NCBI RefSeq assembly: GCF_031834595.1
Contig: NZ_CP115541.1
Coordinates: 1,771,001-1,835,000 of the forward strand
DNA length: 64,000 bases
Direction: 5' to 3'
Source: Stenotrophomonas oahuensis
GTDB taxonomy: Bacteria; Pseudomonadota; Gammaproteobacteria; Xanthomonadales; Xanthomonadaceae
Under the pieces are notes generated by a model. It had not been told where the DNA came from. It was given only the letters and a program-made list of their open reading frames with translations, and did no database searches. The position numbers and the translations under genes are program-made. This document shows, in pieces, positions 9,274 to 19,248 of the stretch; within the stretch, counting starts at the first letter, position 1; each line of letters opens with the position of its first letter.

Positions 9274-12200
9274 TCAAGCCACCTGCACGATGTGCAGCGC
9301 CTTCGGGTTCCGCCACTGCGCCAGCAGGGCGGCTTCCCGTGCCTTGGCGGCGTGCAGGTGCGCTTCCTTGACGTGCCCATAGCCGCGGATGTGCTCGGGA
9401 ATGCTGGCAATTTCCACCGCCAGCGCCACCCGGTCGTCGTCCAGCCCGGCCAGCAGTTCGTCCACGGTGCGTGCGTAGTCCTCGATCAGCTGGCGCTCGC
9501 CGCGACGCTCCTCGGTCCGGCCGAACATGTCGAAGGTGCCACCGCGCAGGAACTTCAGCTTCGCCAGCAGGCCGAACGCCTTCATCATCCACGGGCCGTA
9601 TTCCTGCTTGATCAGCCGGCCCTGTTCGTCCTTCTTGGCGAACAGCGGCGGAGCCAGGTGGAAGCGGACCTCGAAATCGCCCTCGAACTGCTGCTGCAGG
9701 CGGCGCTGGAACTCGCCGCTGGTGTACAGGCGGGCTACTTCGTACTCGTCCTTGTACGCCATCAGCTTGAAGTAGTAGCGGGCCACAGTCTCGGTCAGCG
9801 CGGTGCTGCCGGCCTTGTCCCACTCGGCTGCGCGCACCTTGTCGACCAGCGCGCGGTAACGCGCGGCATAGGCGGCGTCCTGGTAGTCGGTGAGGAAACG
9901 CACGCGGCGCTCGATCAGCTCGTCCAGCGAACGCGACAGGCGCTCGTCGTCCAGCGGCAGGAAGGCCACGTCGCCCTGGCCAGCACGGCCGGGCAGGCCG
10001 CGCAGCTCGCGCTCGTCGCCGGTGTTGCGCGGAGCCGCGTTGGCTCCCCATTCGTTGCCTTCCCACTCGCCCGGCGGCAGATCGTGCAGCGGGCCCGGAG
10101 TGCGCTCGGCATCGGTATGGCCGTTGCGCACCAGCCCGGCCGCCTGCTGCACCGCCTGCGGGTCCACTGCGGCCAGCCGGCCCCAGGCGAACGCCTGCTG
10201 GTTCATCGCCACCGCTGCGCCGTTGAGCTCGATCGCGCGCATCAGCGCCTCGAACGAGATCGGCACCAGACCCTGCTGCCACGCATAGCCCAGGATGAAC
10301 AGGTTGGACGCAATGGCGTCGCCCAGCAGCGCGGTCGCCAGCTGGGTGGCGTCCAGCAGCAGCGGATCACGGCCGCCCAGCGCCACGCGGATGCCGGCAA
10401 TGATGTCGGCGGCCGGGAACTGCATGTCCGGGCGGGTGGTGAAGGTACCCGGCATCGCTTCATAGGTATTGAGCACCACCTGCGAACGCTCGGCGCGCAC
10501 CTTGGACAGCGCCCAGTAGTCGTTCACCACCACCATGTCGCAGCCCACCACCAGGTCGGCTTCGCCGGCGGCGATGCGCACCGCATGGATATCTGACGGC
10601 GTGCGCGCAATGCGGATATGCGTGGTTACCGCGCCGCCCTTCTGCGCCAACCCGGTCTGATCCAGCACGGTCGCGCCCTTGCCTTCCAGATGACCGGCCA
10701 TGCCCAGCAGTGCGCCGATGGTCACCACGCCGGTACCGCCGACGCCAGTGATCAGGATGTTCCACGGTTGTTCCAGGGTGCTGCGGAATACCGGGGCCGG
10801 CAGGTTGTCCAGCAGCGCGCTGCCATCACGGCGCGCGCCCTTGCGCGGCGTGCCGCCGTGCACGGTGACGAAGCTGGGGCAGAAGCCGGTGGTGCAGGAG
10901 TAGTCCTTGTTGCAGTTGGACTGGTCGATGTCGCGCTTGCGCCCGAACTCGGTTTCCTTGGGCAGCACCGACACGCAGAAGCTCTTCTTGCCGCAGTCGC
11001 CGCAGCCCTCGCAGACCAGCGAATTGACCACCACGCGCTTGGGCGGGTCGACCAGCTTGCCGCGCTTGCGACGGCGGCGCTTTTCAGTGGCGCAGGTCTG
11101 TTCGTAGATCAGGATGCTGGTGCCCTTCACCTCGCGCAGCTGCTTCTGCACCGCATCCAGCTCGGCGCGATCAAAGAACTCCACGCCTTCGGGGAACAGC
11201 TCGCGCTTGTTCCATTTACCGATCTCATCGCTGACCAGCATGATGGTCTGCACGCCTTCGGCGCGCATCTGGTGGGCGATCTGCGGCACGGTCAGGGTGC
11301 CGTCCACCGGCTGCCCACCGGTCATCGCCACCGCGTCGTTGTAGAGGATCTTGTAGGTGATGTTGACCCCGGCGGCGATCGCCTGGCGGATCGCCAGCGA
11401 GCCACTGTGGAAATAGGTGCCATCGCCCAGGTTCTGGAACACGTGCTCGGTGTCGGTGAACGCTGCCTGGCCAGCCCAGGTGACACCTTCGCCGCCCATG
11501 TGGGTAAAGGTGTCGGTGCTGCGGTCCATCCAGGTCACCATGTAATGGCACCCAATGCCGCCCAGCGCGCGCGAGCCTTCCGGCACACGGGTGGAGGTGT
11601 TGTGCGGGCAACCGGAGCAGTAGTGCGGCACGCGTGGGAAGCTGGCGCGCGGCAGCGCAAGCTCGGCTTCCTTGGCGTCCATCCAGCGCAGGCGCTGTTC
11701 GATGGATTCGTTGCTGAAGAAGCGCTGGATGCGGCGGCCGATCACCCCGGCAATGGTGGCGGGGGTCAGCTCGTTGGTGGACGGCAGGATCCACTGGCCC
11801 TGTTCGTCGTACTTGCCGACGATGGACGGGCGCGGACCGGCGCTGGCGGGCCAGTTGTAGAACTGCTCCTTCATCTGGCGCTCGATGAAGGCACGCTTCT
11901 CCTCCACCACCACGATGTCTTCCAGCCCTTCGGCGAAGCGCGCGATGCCCACCGGTTCCAGCGGCCAGGTCATGCCGACCTTGTACACGCGGATGCCGAT
12001 ATCGGCGCAGGCGCGTTCGTCCAGGCCCAGGTACTCCAGCGCCTGCAGCACGTCCAGATAGCTCTTGCCGGTGGTGACAATGCCCAACCGCGCGCGCGGC
12101 GAGTCCATCACGATGCGGTCGATCTGGTTGGCGCGGGCAAAGGCCTGTGCGGCCTTCACCGCATAACGGTGCAGGCGCATTTCCTGGTCCAGCGGCGGGT

Positions 12201-12969
12201 CCGGCCAGCGGATGTTGAGGCCACCGGCCGGCATCTCGAAGTCTTCCGGCAGCACGATGCGCCGTGCGAACGGGTCGACCTGTACCGACGCCGACGATTC
12301 CACCGTTTCGGCAATGGTCTTGAAGCCGATCCAGCGCCCGGTGTAGCGGCTCATCGCCCAGCCGAGCAGACCCATGTCGAGGATGTCCTGCACGCCGGCC
12401 GGATTGAGCACCGGCATCATCGCGCTGACGAACTCATCCTCGCTGCCGTGCGGCAGGGTCGAGCTGCGGCAGGCGTGGTCGTCGGCGGCCAATGCCAGCA
12501 CGCCGCCGTGCACCGAGGTGCCGGCCGCGTTGGCGTGCTTGAACACGTCGCCGCAGCGGTCTACGCCCGGGCCCTTGCCGTACCACATGCCATAGACGCC
12601 CTGGACCTTGGCCCCGGGGAACAGATTGGTCTGCTGGGTGCCCCACACCATGGTGGCCCCGAGGTCCTCATTCAGGCCCGGGGTGAACTTCACCTTGGCC
12701 GCTTCCAGGTGCTTGCGCGCCCGCCACAGCTCCAGGTCGAAGCCGCCCAGCGGGCTGCCGCGATAGCCACTGATGAAGCCGGCGGTGTCCAGGCCGGCGG
12801 CCTGGTCGCGCAGCTGCTGCATCAGCGGCAGGCGGACCAGCGCCTGCACCCCGCTCAGGTAGATGCGGCCGTCGGTACGGGTGTACTTGTGGTCCAGCGT
12901 GTAGCTGTCATCCAGCGCGCCGGGCTGGTTGGCGGACGAGGGCGAGGTGAGTTCGGCGGTACTGGTCAT
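9274..12969 (-). CDS. Indolepyruvate ferredoxin oxidoreductase, single-chain
   Basis: A 1231-residue protein of the single-chain indolepyruvate ferredoxin oxidoreductase family. It oxidatively decarboxylates arylpyruvates or related 2-oxo acids to acyl-CoA using thiamine diphosphate and iron-sulfur clusters. The N-terminal part has SGYRGSPLGGFD and the middle has the TPP-binding region YNDAVAMTGGQPVDGT. A cysteine-rich segment at about residues 650-690, CEGCGDCGKKSFC then NCNKDYSCTTGFCP, should hold iron-sulfur cluster(s). The gamma-type domain follows, with LITGVGGTGVVTIGALLG. The open frame extends far upstream to 13593, but MTSTAELTSP at 12969 is the sensible start, leaving a 170-base intergenic region with the divergent gene. 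Probable role: amino-acid (aromatic or branched) catabolism. Confidence 0.93.
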   Translation of the reverse strand: MTSTAELTSPSSANQPGALDDSYTLDHKYTRTDGRIYLSGVQALVRLPLMQQLRDQAAGLDTAGFISGYRGSPLGGFDLELWRARKHLEAAKVKFTPGLNEDLGATMVWGTQQTNLFPGAKVQGVYGMWYGKGPGVDRCGDVFKHANAAGTSVHGGVLALAADDHACRSSTLPHGSEDEFVSAMMPVLNPAGVQDILDMGLLGWAMSRYTGRWIGFKTIAETVESSASVQVDPFARRIVLPEDFEMPAGGLNIRWPDPPLDQEMRLHRYAVKAAQAFARANQIDRIVMDSPRARLGIVTTGKSYLDVLQALEYLGLDERACADIGIRVYKVGMTWPLEPVGIARFAEGLEDIVVVEEKRAFIERQMKEQFYNWPASAGPRPSIVGKYDEQGQWILPSTNELTPATIAGVIGRRIQRFFSNESIEQRLRWMDAKEAELALPRASFPRVPHYCSGCPHNTSTRVPEGSRALGGIGCHYMVTWMDRSTDTFTHMGGEGVTWAGQAAFTDTEHVFQNLGDGTYFHSGSLAIRQAIAAGVNITYKILYNDAVAMTGGQPVDGTLTVPQIAHQMRAEGVQTIMLVSDEIGKWNKRELFPEGVEFFDRAELDAVQKQLREVKGTSILIYEQTCATEKRRRRKRGKLVDPPKRVVVNSLVCEGCGDCGKKSFCVSVLPKETEFGRKRDIDQSNCNKDYSCTTGFCPSFVTVHGGTPRKGARRDGSALLDNLPAPVFRSTLEQPWNILITGVGGTGVVTIGALLGMAGHLEGKGATVLDQTGLAQKGGAVTTHIRIARTPSDIHAVRIAAGEADLVVGCDMVVVNDYWALSKVRAERSQVVLNTYEAMPGTFTTRPDMQFPAADIIAGIRVALGGRDPLLLDATQLATALLGDAIASNLFILGYAWQQGLVPISFEALMRAIELNGAAVAMNQQAFAWGRLAAVDPQAVQQAAGLVRNGHTDAERTPGPLHDLPPGEWEGNEWGANAAPRNTGDERELRGLPGRAGQGDVAFLPLDDERLSRSLDELIERRVRFLTDYQDAAYAARYRALVDKVRAAEWDKAGSTALTETVARYYFKLMAYKDEYEVARLYTSGEFQRRLQQQFEGDFEVRFHLAPPLFAKKDEQGRLIKQEYGPWMMKAFGLLAKLKFLRGGTFDMFGRTEERRGERQLIEDYARTVDELLAGLDDDRVALAVEIASIPEHIRGYGHVKEAHLHAAKAREAALLAQWRNPKALHIVQVA

Positions 12970-13139
12970 GGCTGGCCCGGAATGACGGCTGGCACGGCCG
13001 CGCAGAGGCGACCGGAAAGGTGCGGATTGTAACAGTGACGCAATTTCCACACTTTTCATGACCCCAAGGGGTCGCATCCGGGCGCGTTCTGCGGTTAGGA
13101 TCGGGGAGGGAGGTTGTGTGACAACCTGGGGGAATTTGT

Positions 13140-13778
13140 ATGGCAGTGGCAAGAAACGTGCTGTCCAGCATGGTGCTGGCGGCGGGGATGGCAGTGTTCG
13201 GGGTGGCAGCGCAATCGTTGCCGACACTGCAGGAGTTCTACTTCGATGACGACACCGCCGCGGCCGCACCGCAGGTGGTGCCGGCTGATGCCCCTGATCT
13301 GGTCGATCAATTGATGAAGCAGCGCGAGCGCGGCCGCAAGGCGCTGGACGCCACCGTGCAGCTGGCCGGCGTGGCCTACGCGCAGGGCCGACCAGAGCTG
13401 GGGGCGGAGCTGTACGGCGCGGCTGAAAAAGAGGCAGGTGCCAATTCGCTCCCCGGTCGCATGGTGCGCTGGAACAAGGGCTGGGATCTGTACCGCTCCG
13501 GCGATATCGACGGCGCGCTGACCGCGTGGCACGAGGCCCAGGCCGGCATGCGTGGCAATCCTTCGTGGGTTCCACCGACACTGGCGCTGGCACTGTGGAC
13601 GCAGGGCCGCAAGGACGAAGCCGTGAAGTGGTATGCCGCCGCCGTACGCACCGAGCCGCAGCGTTGGAGCAGCAGTGCCGGTTTCGCCCAGCAGTTGCCG
13701 ACCTGGCGTGACGCCGAGCGCGCCACGCTGGCCGAAGTGCAGCAGGCCTGGGCGACCAATCCGCCGGTCTGGCCGTAA
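13140..13778 (+). CDS. Exported TPR-containing protein of unknown function
   Basis: A 212-residue protein with a probable signal peptide (MAVARNVLSSMVLAAGMAVF then GVAAQS). The rest is helical and reads as two or three tetratricopeptide-like units, for example WNKGWDLYRSGDIDGALTAW and PTLALALWTQGRKDEAVKWY. Such repeats usually mediate protein contacts. I do not recognise a specific family. The ATG is preceded by a perfect small hairpin AGGTTGT-GTG-ACAACCT (13111-13127) and by CTGGGGGAA as the ribosome site. It converges with the AAA ATPase gene, the two stops being seven bases apart. Confidence 0.75.
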   Translation: MAVARNVLSSMVLAAGMAVFGVAAQSLPTLQEFYFDDDTAAAAPQVVPADAPDLVDQLMKQRERGRKALDATVQLAGVAYAQGRPELGAELYGAAEKEAGANSLPGRMVRWNKGWDLYRSGDIDGALTAWHEAQAGMRGNPSWVPPTLALALWTQGRKDEAVKWYAAAVRTEPQRWSSSAGFAQQLPTWRDAERATLAEVQQAWATNPPVWP

Positions 13779-13785
13779 CCCGGTA

Positions 13786-15273
13786 TCAACCGTCGGCGCT
13801 GACCGTCCGCCCGCGCGCCCAGTCGCGCAGGGCGGTGACCTGTTCGGCCATCAGCACCGACAACGGCCGGCTGTTGCGGATTTCCTGCATCAACAGGTCG
13901 GTGTCGAGCACGCGTTCTTCGGCATGCGCCGCGTAAAGTCCTGAGACGACCGCCTGTTCGATCTCCGCACCGGAGAACCCGTCACTGGCGGCCGCCAGCG
14001 CCGGCAGCGCGAAGTCGTCGGCGTTGAGCTGGCGGCGGCCCAGGTGCAGGCGCAGCAGGTCCACGCGGGTGTTGGCGTCGGGCAGGTCGACGAAGAAGAT
14101 TTCGTCAAAGCGGCCCTTGCGCAGCAGTTCGGCGGGTAACTCATGTACCTGGTTGGCGGTGGCCACGATGAACACCGGCTCCTTGCGTTCGGCCAGCCAG
14201 GTCAGCAGATATCCCAGCACGCGGCGTGAGACACCACCGTCTTCGCCGCCGCTGGCCAGGCCTTTCTCGATCTCGTCGATCCACAGCACGCACGGTGCCA
14301 GCTGCTCGGCCGAGGTCAGCGCCTGGCGCAGGTTTTTCTCCGTCTCGCCATGGAACTTGTCGTACAGGCTGCCGAAGTCCAGGCGCAGCAGCGGCACACC
14401 GAAGCCAGCAGCCGTAGCTTTGGCCAGCATGGACTTGCCGCAGCCCTGCACACCCAGCAGCAGCATGCCCTTGGGCGGGTCCAGGCCGGCGGTGCCAGCC
14501 GAACCGCCCAGGAAGATCGAGCGGCGCTGGTTGACCCAGCGCTTGAGCCGGTTGGCCCCGGCCACGTCGGCGAAACGCGTGGTGTCGTATTCGTAGTGCA
14601 GGTGCCCGGCGCGGTTGAGCAGTTCGAACTTCAACCGCGCCAGCTGCGGCAGGTCGTCCTGGCTGAGCGCGCCATCGGCGAAGATCAGCTGGCGGGCAAT
14701 GCGGCGTGCGTCGACCATGCTCAAGCCGCGCAGGTTGCGCAGGATCAGCTGCACCGCTTCATTGTCCACCTCGACCCGCTTGCCGCCGTTCTCACGGGCA
14801 TAGGTCGCCGCTTCCTCGCGCAGCATCTTCAGCAGCGCGTTGAGGTCGGGCAGGCGTGGGTTGAAGCGGGTGGCCAGCGCTTCCAGCTCAGCCGGCAGCT
14901 CGACCTTGGCCCCCACCAGCACCAGCACGTGCGCTTCGCAATGGCGGCGCTGGACCAGATCACGCAGCGCGCGCTGGTGGCTGGCATAGCCCAGGTAGGG
15001 GTGGAAATCGAGCAGCAGGTAGATGCCACGCTGCTCGGCCTGGCGGATCATCTGCAGCGCGGAACTGGCGTCGGGCGGGCCAATGGCGTCGTCTTCCTTG
15101 TCCATGTCGATCCGGCGCAGGCCCTCGGTAATCGACCAGCGATGCAGGGCCCGCCATACGTGCATCAGGGTCTGGCGGAAAAGTTCCACCACCCGGCCCT
15201 CATCCTGGGTCTCGATGACAATCAACGGCGTATTGGCGCGGATCAGTGCGCTCAGATCCTGTAGCTCGCTCAT
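13786..15273 (-). CDS. AAA+ ATPase, Ycf46-like
   Basis: A 495-residue AAA ATPase resembling the Ycf46 group. The N-terminal half (1-230) begins [20 protein letters not shown] and has a helical region; the AAA module begins near [11 protein letters not shown]. Walker A is GVQGCGKS at about residues 277-284 and Walker B is [12 protein letters not shown] near 325-336, followed by sensor 1 IVATAN and the arginine-finger segment [17 protein letters not shown]. Ycf46 proteins act in the cytoplasm; in cyanobacteria they affect photosynthetic regulation, but the function here is unknown. The frame is open further upstream, but MSELQDL is the family start. It is a single-gene unit on the minus strand. 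Confidence 0.88.
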   Translation of the reverse strand: MSELQDLSALIRANTPLIVIETQDEGRVVELFRQTLMHVWRALHRWSITEGLRRIDMDKEDDAIGPPDASSALQMIRQAEQRGIYLLLDFHPYLGYASHQRALRDLVQRRHCEAHVLVLVGAKVELPAELEALATRFNPRLPDLNALLKMLREEAATYARENGGKRVEVDNEAVQLILRNLRGLSMVDARRIARQLIFADGALSQDDLPQLARLKFELLNRAGHLHYEYDTTRFADVAGANRLKRWVNQRRSIFLGGSAGTAGLDPPKGMLLLGVQGCGKSMLAKATAAGFGVPLLRLDFGSLYDKFHGETEKNLRQALTSAEQLAPCVLWIDEIEKGLASGGEDGGVSRRVLGYLLTWLAERKEPVFIVATANQVHELPAELLRKGRFDEIFFVDLPDANTRVDLLRLHLGRRQLNADDFALPALAAASDGFSGAEIEQAVVSGLYAAHAEERVLDTDLLMQEIRNSRPLSVLMAEQVTALRDWARGRTVSADG

Positions 15274-15406
15274 GGGGCCTGCATTCCTTTGGATCGCGCA
15301 CGATAGCAAAGCGCCGCAGGTGGGAGGAGGTTCAGCCGCGCGACTATCTCCGTCACGGGCACCGGTGTACGCTCAAGCCAGGTTCCCCATCGGAAGCGAG
15401 GCGTGC

Positions 15407-16036
15407 ATGAAGACGATCCTGGTCGCCGGTTCCAAGGGTGGCGTGGGCAAAACCACCGTCGCCACCCACCTGGCGGCCTCTGCCGCCCTGGCCGGCAAAC
15501 GGACCGTTCTGGCCGACGCCGACCCGCAGGGGTCCAGCACGCGTTGGGCCGAGCGCCGCGCCGGGCTGGAAAGCGCCGTGTTGCCGATCGAGGCCACCGG
15601 CAAGAAGGGCCTGAAGAAGGTGCCTGATGATACCGAGGTCCTGATCATCGACGCTCCGGCCGGCGCGCAGGCCGGCGAGCTGGAGGCCTTTCTGGACGTC
15701 GCCGACGCCGTGGTGGTGCCGGTGCTGCCGTCCGCCCTGGACATCGAGGCCATCGTCGGCTTCCTAAACAGCCTGGCCAAGGTGCCCCGGGTCCACAAGC
15801 GCAAGCTGCCGGTGGGGCTGGTGCTCAATCGCACCAAGCCGTGGACCCAGACCTCGCAGCAGGCCCTGAGCATGCTTGCCGACTGGCCCTACCCGGTGGT
15901 GGCGCAACTGCGCGACACCCAGGGCTATGTGGTCATGACCGGGCTGGGCCGCAGCGTTTTCGACTACCGCTCCGCGCAGGTGCGCGAGCATCAGAGTGAC
16001 TGGGAGCCACTGCTGCAGTGGCTGAAGCAAGACTGA
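15407..16036 (+). CDS. ParA/MinD-family ATPase without a ParB partner
   Basis: A 209-residue ParA-superfamily P-loop ATPase. The deviant Walker A motif KGGVGKTT is at residues 10-17, DADPQGS at about 38-44 is the A' motif, and LIIDAPAG carries Walker B. No ParB or centromere-like repeat is nearby, so this is an orphan ParA that probably positions some cellular cargo rather than a plasmid. It is followed after 16 bases by sixA, and likely starts a four-gene plus-strand operon (ParA, SixA, YceI, phospholipase D). Confidence 0.9.
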   Translation: MKTILVAGSKGGVGKTTVATHLAASAALAGKRTVLADADPQGSSTRWAERRAGLESAVLPIEATGKKGLKKVPDDTEVLIIDAPAGAQAGELEAFLDVADAVVVPVLPSALDIEAIVGFLNSLAKVPRVHKRKLPVGLVLNRTKPWTQTSQQALSMLADWPYPVVAQLRDTQGYVVMTGLGRSVFDYRSAQVREHQSDWEPLLQWLKQD

Positions 16037-16052
16037 TTCACAAGGAATCCCT

Positions 16053-16529
16053 ATGCGAGAACTGATACTGCTGCGCCACGCCCATGCCGAACCGGCCAGT
16101 ACCGGCCAGGCCGATCTGGACCGACCGTTGTCGGCCACAGGACTGGCCGAAGCCGAGGCCGCCGGCAAGTGGCTGAAGGAAAACAATCTGCTTCCGGACT
16201 GCGTGCTTTGCTCGCCGGCGCGGCGCACCCGCGAGACGCTCGAGGCGGTACTGGCGGCAACGGGCGTGGTCGAACATCGGCTGGAAGACGGCATCTACGA
16301 CGCAACCCCTGGCAAGCTGACCGAGCTCGTGGACGAGCGCCGCGACATCGAGCGCCTGCTGGTGGTGGGGCACAACCCGGGTCTGGAGCAGCTGGTGGCA
16401 TTCATGACCGAAGGCAGCACCAGCGAGTACCGCGGCATGCCGCCGGCCGGCATTGCGGTGCTGCAGTTCGACCGAGAGGCCGCCATCGAGCCCGGAGTGG
16501 CGAAGCTGACTGCATTCTGGTGGCCGTAA
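16053..16529 (+). CDS. sixA: Phosphohistidine phosphatase SixA
   Basis: A 158-residue histidine phosphatase. It begins MRELILLRHAHAEPA, in which LRHAHAE is the RHG motif containing the catalytic His9. The SixA pattern continues with LSATGLAEAEAAGKWL, CSPARRTRET and the second catalytic histidine in LLVVGHNPGLEQLVAF. SixA removes phosphate from histidines of phosphorelay or PTS proteins in the cytoplasm. The length matches E. coli SixA (161). An AGGAAT ribosome site precedes the ATG. The YceI gene follows after three bases. Confidence 0.93.
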   Translation: MRELILLRHAHAEPASTGQADLDRPLSATGLAEAEAAGKWLKENNLLPDCVLCSPARRTRETLEAVLAATGVVEHRLEDGIYDATPGKLTELVDERRDIERLLVVGHNPGLEQLVAFMTEGSTSEYRGMPPAGIAVLQFDREAAIEPGVAKLTAFWWP

Positions 16530-16532
16530 GCC

Positions 16533-17159
16533 GTGAAAGCAGTACAAATCGGATTGGGCTGTCTGCTTGGGTTGGCGACAGGTACCACGCTTGCCGAACC
16601 GCCCGTCCCGGCCTCGCCGCCCAATCCCATCGCCGCCGCCGCCCAGCCCCCGCAACAGGTGCTGGCGGTGGACACGGCCCGCTCACACTTCGGCTTCGAG
16701 ATACGCACCCGCCTGGGCCAGCGCATCGAAGGCGTGTTCCCGCGCTTTGAAGGGCGGGTGGACGTCCTGCCGGACGGCCGCCACCAGGTCCACCTGCGGA
16801 TGTTCAGCCGTTACGTGGAAATTCCCGGCAAGGCCCGCTACACCGGCTGGATGCGTGGCGAGGAGTTCTTCGACGCCGACCGCTACCCGGTGGTCGAGTT
16901 CGATTCGTTGCCGTATTGGCCGGAACTGGTCAACAAAGGCGGTGGTATCGAGGGCCGGCTGATCCTGCGCGGGGTCTCGCACCCCGAGGTGCTGAAGGTG
17001 GAACCGGCGGCCTGCCCCCGGGCCGGGTATGATTGCGATGTGGTCAGCCGCGGTACCGTGCAGCGTGGCCGGTATGGAATGGACAGCTGGCAACTTGCCC
17101 TGAGTGATCGAGTGACCTTCGTATTGCGTGCCCGCCTCACCGAGGCGGCCAAACCGTGA
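16533..17159 (+). CDS. YceI-family periplasmic protein
   Basis: A 208-residue secreted protein of the YceI lipocalin-like family. It starts at a GTG three bases after sixA, with signal MKAVQIGLGCLLGLATGTTLA. The YceI pattern is clear: VDTARSHFGFEIRTRLGQRI, FPRFEGRVDVLPDG, MRGEEFFDADRYPVVEFDS and GRLILRGVSHPEVLKVE. YceI proteins bind polyisoprenoids or other lipids in the periplasm. Its stop overlaps the GTG start of the phospholipase D gene by four bases, indicating translational coupling. Confidence 0.92.
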   Translation: MKAVQIGLGCLLGLATGTTLAEPPVPASPPNPIAAAAQPPQQVLAVDTARSHFGFEIRTRLGQRIEGVFPRFEGRVDVLPDGRHQVHLRMFSRYVEIPGKARYTGWMRGEEFFDADRYPVVEFDSLPYWPELVNKGGGIEGRLILRGVSHPEVLKVEPAACPRAGYDCDVVSRGTVQRGRYGMDSWQLALSDRVTFVLRARLTEAAKP

Positions 17160-19222
17160 ATCTGCTGCTGCGGCTCCTGGCGCTGGCAACCGTGTTGCTG
17201 GGCAGTGGATGTGCGTCCCTGTCCAGCGCCGAGCGCGAGCGCGCCGCCGGTATTGCCGCCCAAGCCCGCTCGCAGCAGGTGGACTGCACCCGGCCCGACC
17301 GCTGCGCGCAGGATTCGCCGCTGCGCGCGCTGGGCGGCCAGGCCTTTACCGAGTCCACTCCGGAAACCCCGCGCCACTACGCCACCATCCTCGACGAGGG
17401 CGAAACCTCGCTGGTGGCGCGCATCAACCTGATCCGCAGCGCCACCCGCAGCATCGACCTGCAGACCTACATCTTCGACAAGGACGACAGCGCCCGGCTG
17501 GTGCTGGAGGAACTGCAGGCCGCGGCACGGCGCGGGGTCAAGGTGCGGGTGCTGATCGACCAGCTGTCGGCCATCTCCGACCTGCAGATCCTCGGTGCAC
17601 TGGCCAGCAGCCACCAGAACGTCCAGCTGCGGGTGTACAACCCGACCTTCGGCAAGGCCAAGCTCAACTACTTTGATTACGCCGGCAGCGTGCTGTGCTG
17701 TTTCCGCCGCTTCAATCAGCGCATGCACAACAAGCTGCTGGTGATCGACGACGCATTGGGCGTGGTCGGCGGGCGCAACTACCAGGACGACTATTACGAC
17801 TGGGACAGCGAATACAACTTCCGCGACCGCGATGTAGTGGTGGCCGGCCCGGAAGTGCGGGCGATGGCGGTGAACTTCGATGCGTTCTGGCACGCGCCGC
17901 GCAGCGTGCCGGCCGAGCGCCTCAACGACGTCGGCCGCACCCTGCTCACGCAGGGCGCGCCGGCCATGCCGCCGCTGGACTACCGCCACCCCGAACGCGT
18001 GGACCAGGTCAGCGACGAGGCCAGCGATCCCGACTACGTGCGTCGCACCTTCGTCGATACCGCGTTACCGGTGGCCTCGGTGCGCTACGTGGCCGACCTG
18101 CCGCGCAAGCATCGCCGCGAGCGCGCCAGCCAGCCGGCCAACGGCCAGCACGTCACCGAACCGCAGCTGGACGCACTGATTGCCAGTGCGCAGAGCGAAG
18201 TGCTGCTGCAGACGCCCTATCTGGTGCTGTCCAAGCCGGCGCGCAAGCTGTTCAAGGAACTGCGCGTACGCGAGCAGGCCCCGCGTGTGGTGGTGTCGAC
18301 CAACAGCCTGGCCGCCACCGACAACCCGATCGTGTATGCGCTGTCCTACAAGTACAAGCGCCGCAACCTGCGCGAGCTGGGCTTCAATATCTACGAATTC
18401 AAGCCGTTCCCGCTGAACGCGCCGGTGGACTACCGCAACCTGCTGCCGGCCCCGCTGGGGGTACCACCCAGCGGCGAGCGCCGCAGCAGCCTGCTCGGTG
18501 GCAGTGCCGCCGGCAGCAATGCGCGCAGCAGCGGCAGCCGTGGTTACAGCGATCGGCCCGTGCCCGCCGCCGATGCGGATGCGGAGACCGACGCCGACAG
18601 CCGGCCGCAACCGCAGCCCACCCCAGGCCCGGCCGCGCGCCGCCGTACCGACGGCAGTGTGGTCGAACGGCGCGTGCTTCGTGCCGAAACGCGGCCGTCG
18701 TTCCTCGGTACCAAGGCGGTCAACAAGCCGCTGCCGGTTACCCGCAGTGGCGCACGCATGGGGCTTCACGCCAAGTCGCTGGTGGTGGACCGCCGGGTCG
18801 GCGTGATCGGTACCCACAACTTCGACCCGCGCAGCGAGAACTACAACACTGAAGGCGCGGTGGTCATTGATGACCCCGCGTTTGCTGAAGCGTTGGCCCA
18901 GAGCATCCTGCGCGACATCGAGCCGGACAACTCCTGGACCGTGGCCCCACGCACCAAGCCGCCGGTGCTGTCAGGCCTGAACTACAGCGTGGGCAAGGCC
19001 TCTGAAGCGCTGCCGGTGCTGGACTTCTGGCCTTGGCGCTACGCCACCGACTACGAGTTCCAGCCCGGCCCCGAGTGCCCGGCACCGCTGCCGCGGCAGC
19101 ACGCAGATTTCCACCGCTGCTACACCGCCGTGGGCGACTTCCCGGAAGTGAACGTCGGCCCGAAGTGGCTGCTGGTGCGTATGCTGACTGCCTTCGGTGC
19201 CGGCCTGGTGCCCATTCTGTAA
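17156..19222 (+). CDS. Phospholipase D-family lipoprotein (ClsC-like) with long insertion
   Basis: A 688-residue phospholipase D family protein resembling cardiolipin synthase C. The N-terminus MNLLLRLLALATVLLGSGCA is a lipoprotein signal with the lipobox cysteine at the end. HKD motif 1 is MHNKLLVIDDALGVVGGRNY at about residue 190; motif 2 is LHAKSLVVDRRVGVIGTHNF at about 538, followed by DPRSENYNTE. Between them, about residues 436-515, lies a Ser/Gly/Pro/Arg-rich low-complexity stretch that family members normally lack, making this protein longer than the usual ~500. It starts with GTG overlapping the YceI stop. Likely activity: membrane-associated phospholipid transfer; substrate inferred only. 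Confidence 0.88.
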   Translation: MNLLLRLLALATVLLGSGCASLSSAERERAAGIAAQARSQQVDCTRPDRCAQDSPLRALGGQAFTESTPETPRHYATILDEGETSLVARINLIRSATRSIDLQTYIFDKDDSARLVLEELQAAARRGVKVRVLIDQLSAISDLQILGALASSHQNVQLRVYNPTFGKAKLNYFDYAGSVLCCFRRFNQRMHNKLLVIDDALGVVGGRNYQDDYYDWDSEYNFRDRDVVVAGPEVRAMAVNFDAFWHAPRSVPAERLNDVGRTLLTQGAPAMPPLDYRHPERVDQVSDEASDPDYVRRTFVDTALPVASVRYVADLPRKHRRERASQPANGQHVTEPQLDALIASAQSEVLLQTPYLVLSKPARKLFKELRVREQAPRVVVSTNSLAATDNPIVYALSYKYKRRNLRELGFNIYEFKPFPLNAPVDYRNLLPAPLGVPPSGERRSSLLGGSAAGSNARSSGSRGYSDRPVPAADADAETDADSRPQPQPTPGPAARRRTDGSVVERRVLRAETRPSFLGTKAVNKPLPVTRSGARMGLHAKSLVVDRRVGVIGTHNFDPRSENYNTEGAVVIDDPAFAEALAQSILRDIEPDNSWTVAPRTKPPVLSGLNYSVGKASEALPVLDFWPWRYATDYEFQPGPECPAPLPRQHADFHRCYTAVGDFPEVNVGPKWLLVRMLTAFGAGLVPIL

Positions 19223-19248
19223 CCCTGCTTTCTGTACGGAGACGCTGC

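Noticed and set aside
10618..13032. 804-codon plus-strand open frame opposite the indolepyruvate oxidoreductase
   Set aside because: A GC-rich antisense frame over a confident gene; composition is unlike a real protein.
12970..13593. 208-residue N-terminal extension of the indolepyruvate oxidoreductase
   Set aside because: The translation is Pro/Arg-rich and overlaps the divergent TPR gene; the family begins at MTSTAEL.
15407..16036. ParA as evidence for an integrated plasmid
   Set aside because: There is no ParB, parS-like repeat or replication gene nearby, and flanking genes are core-like.
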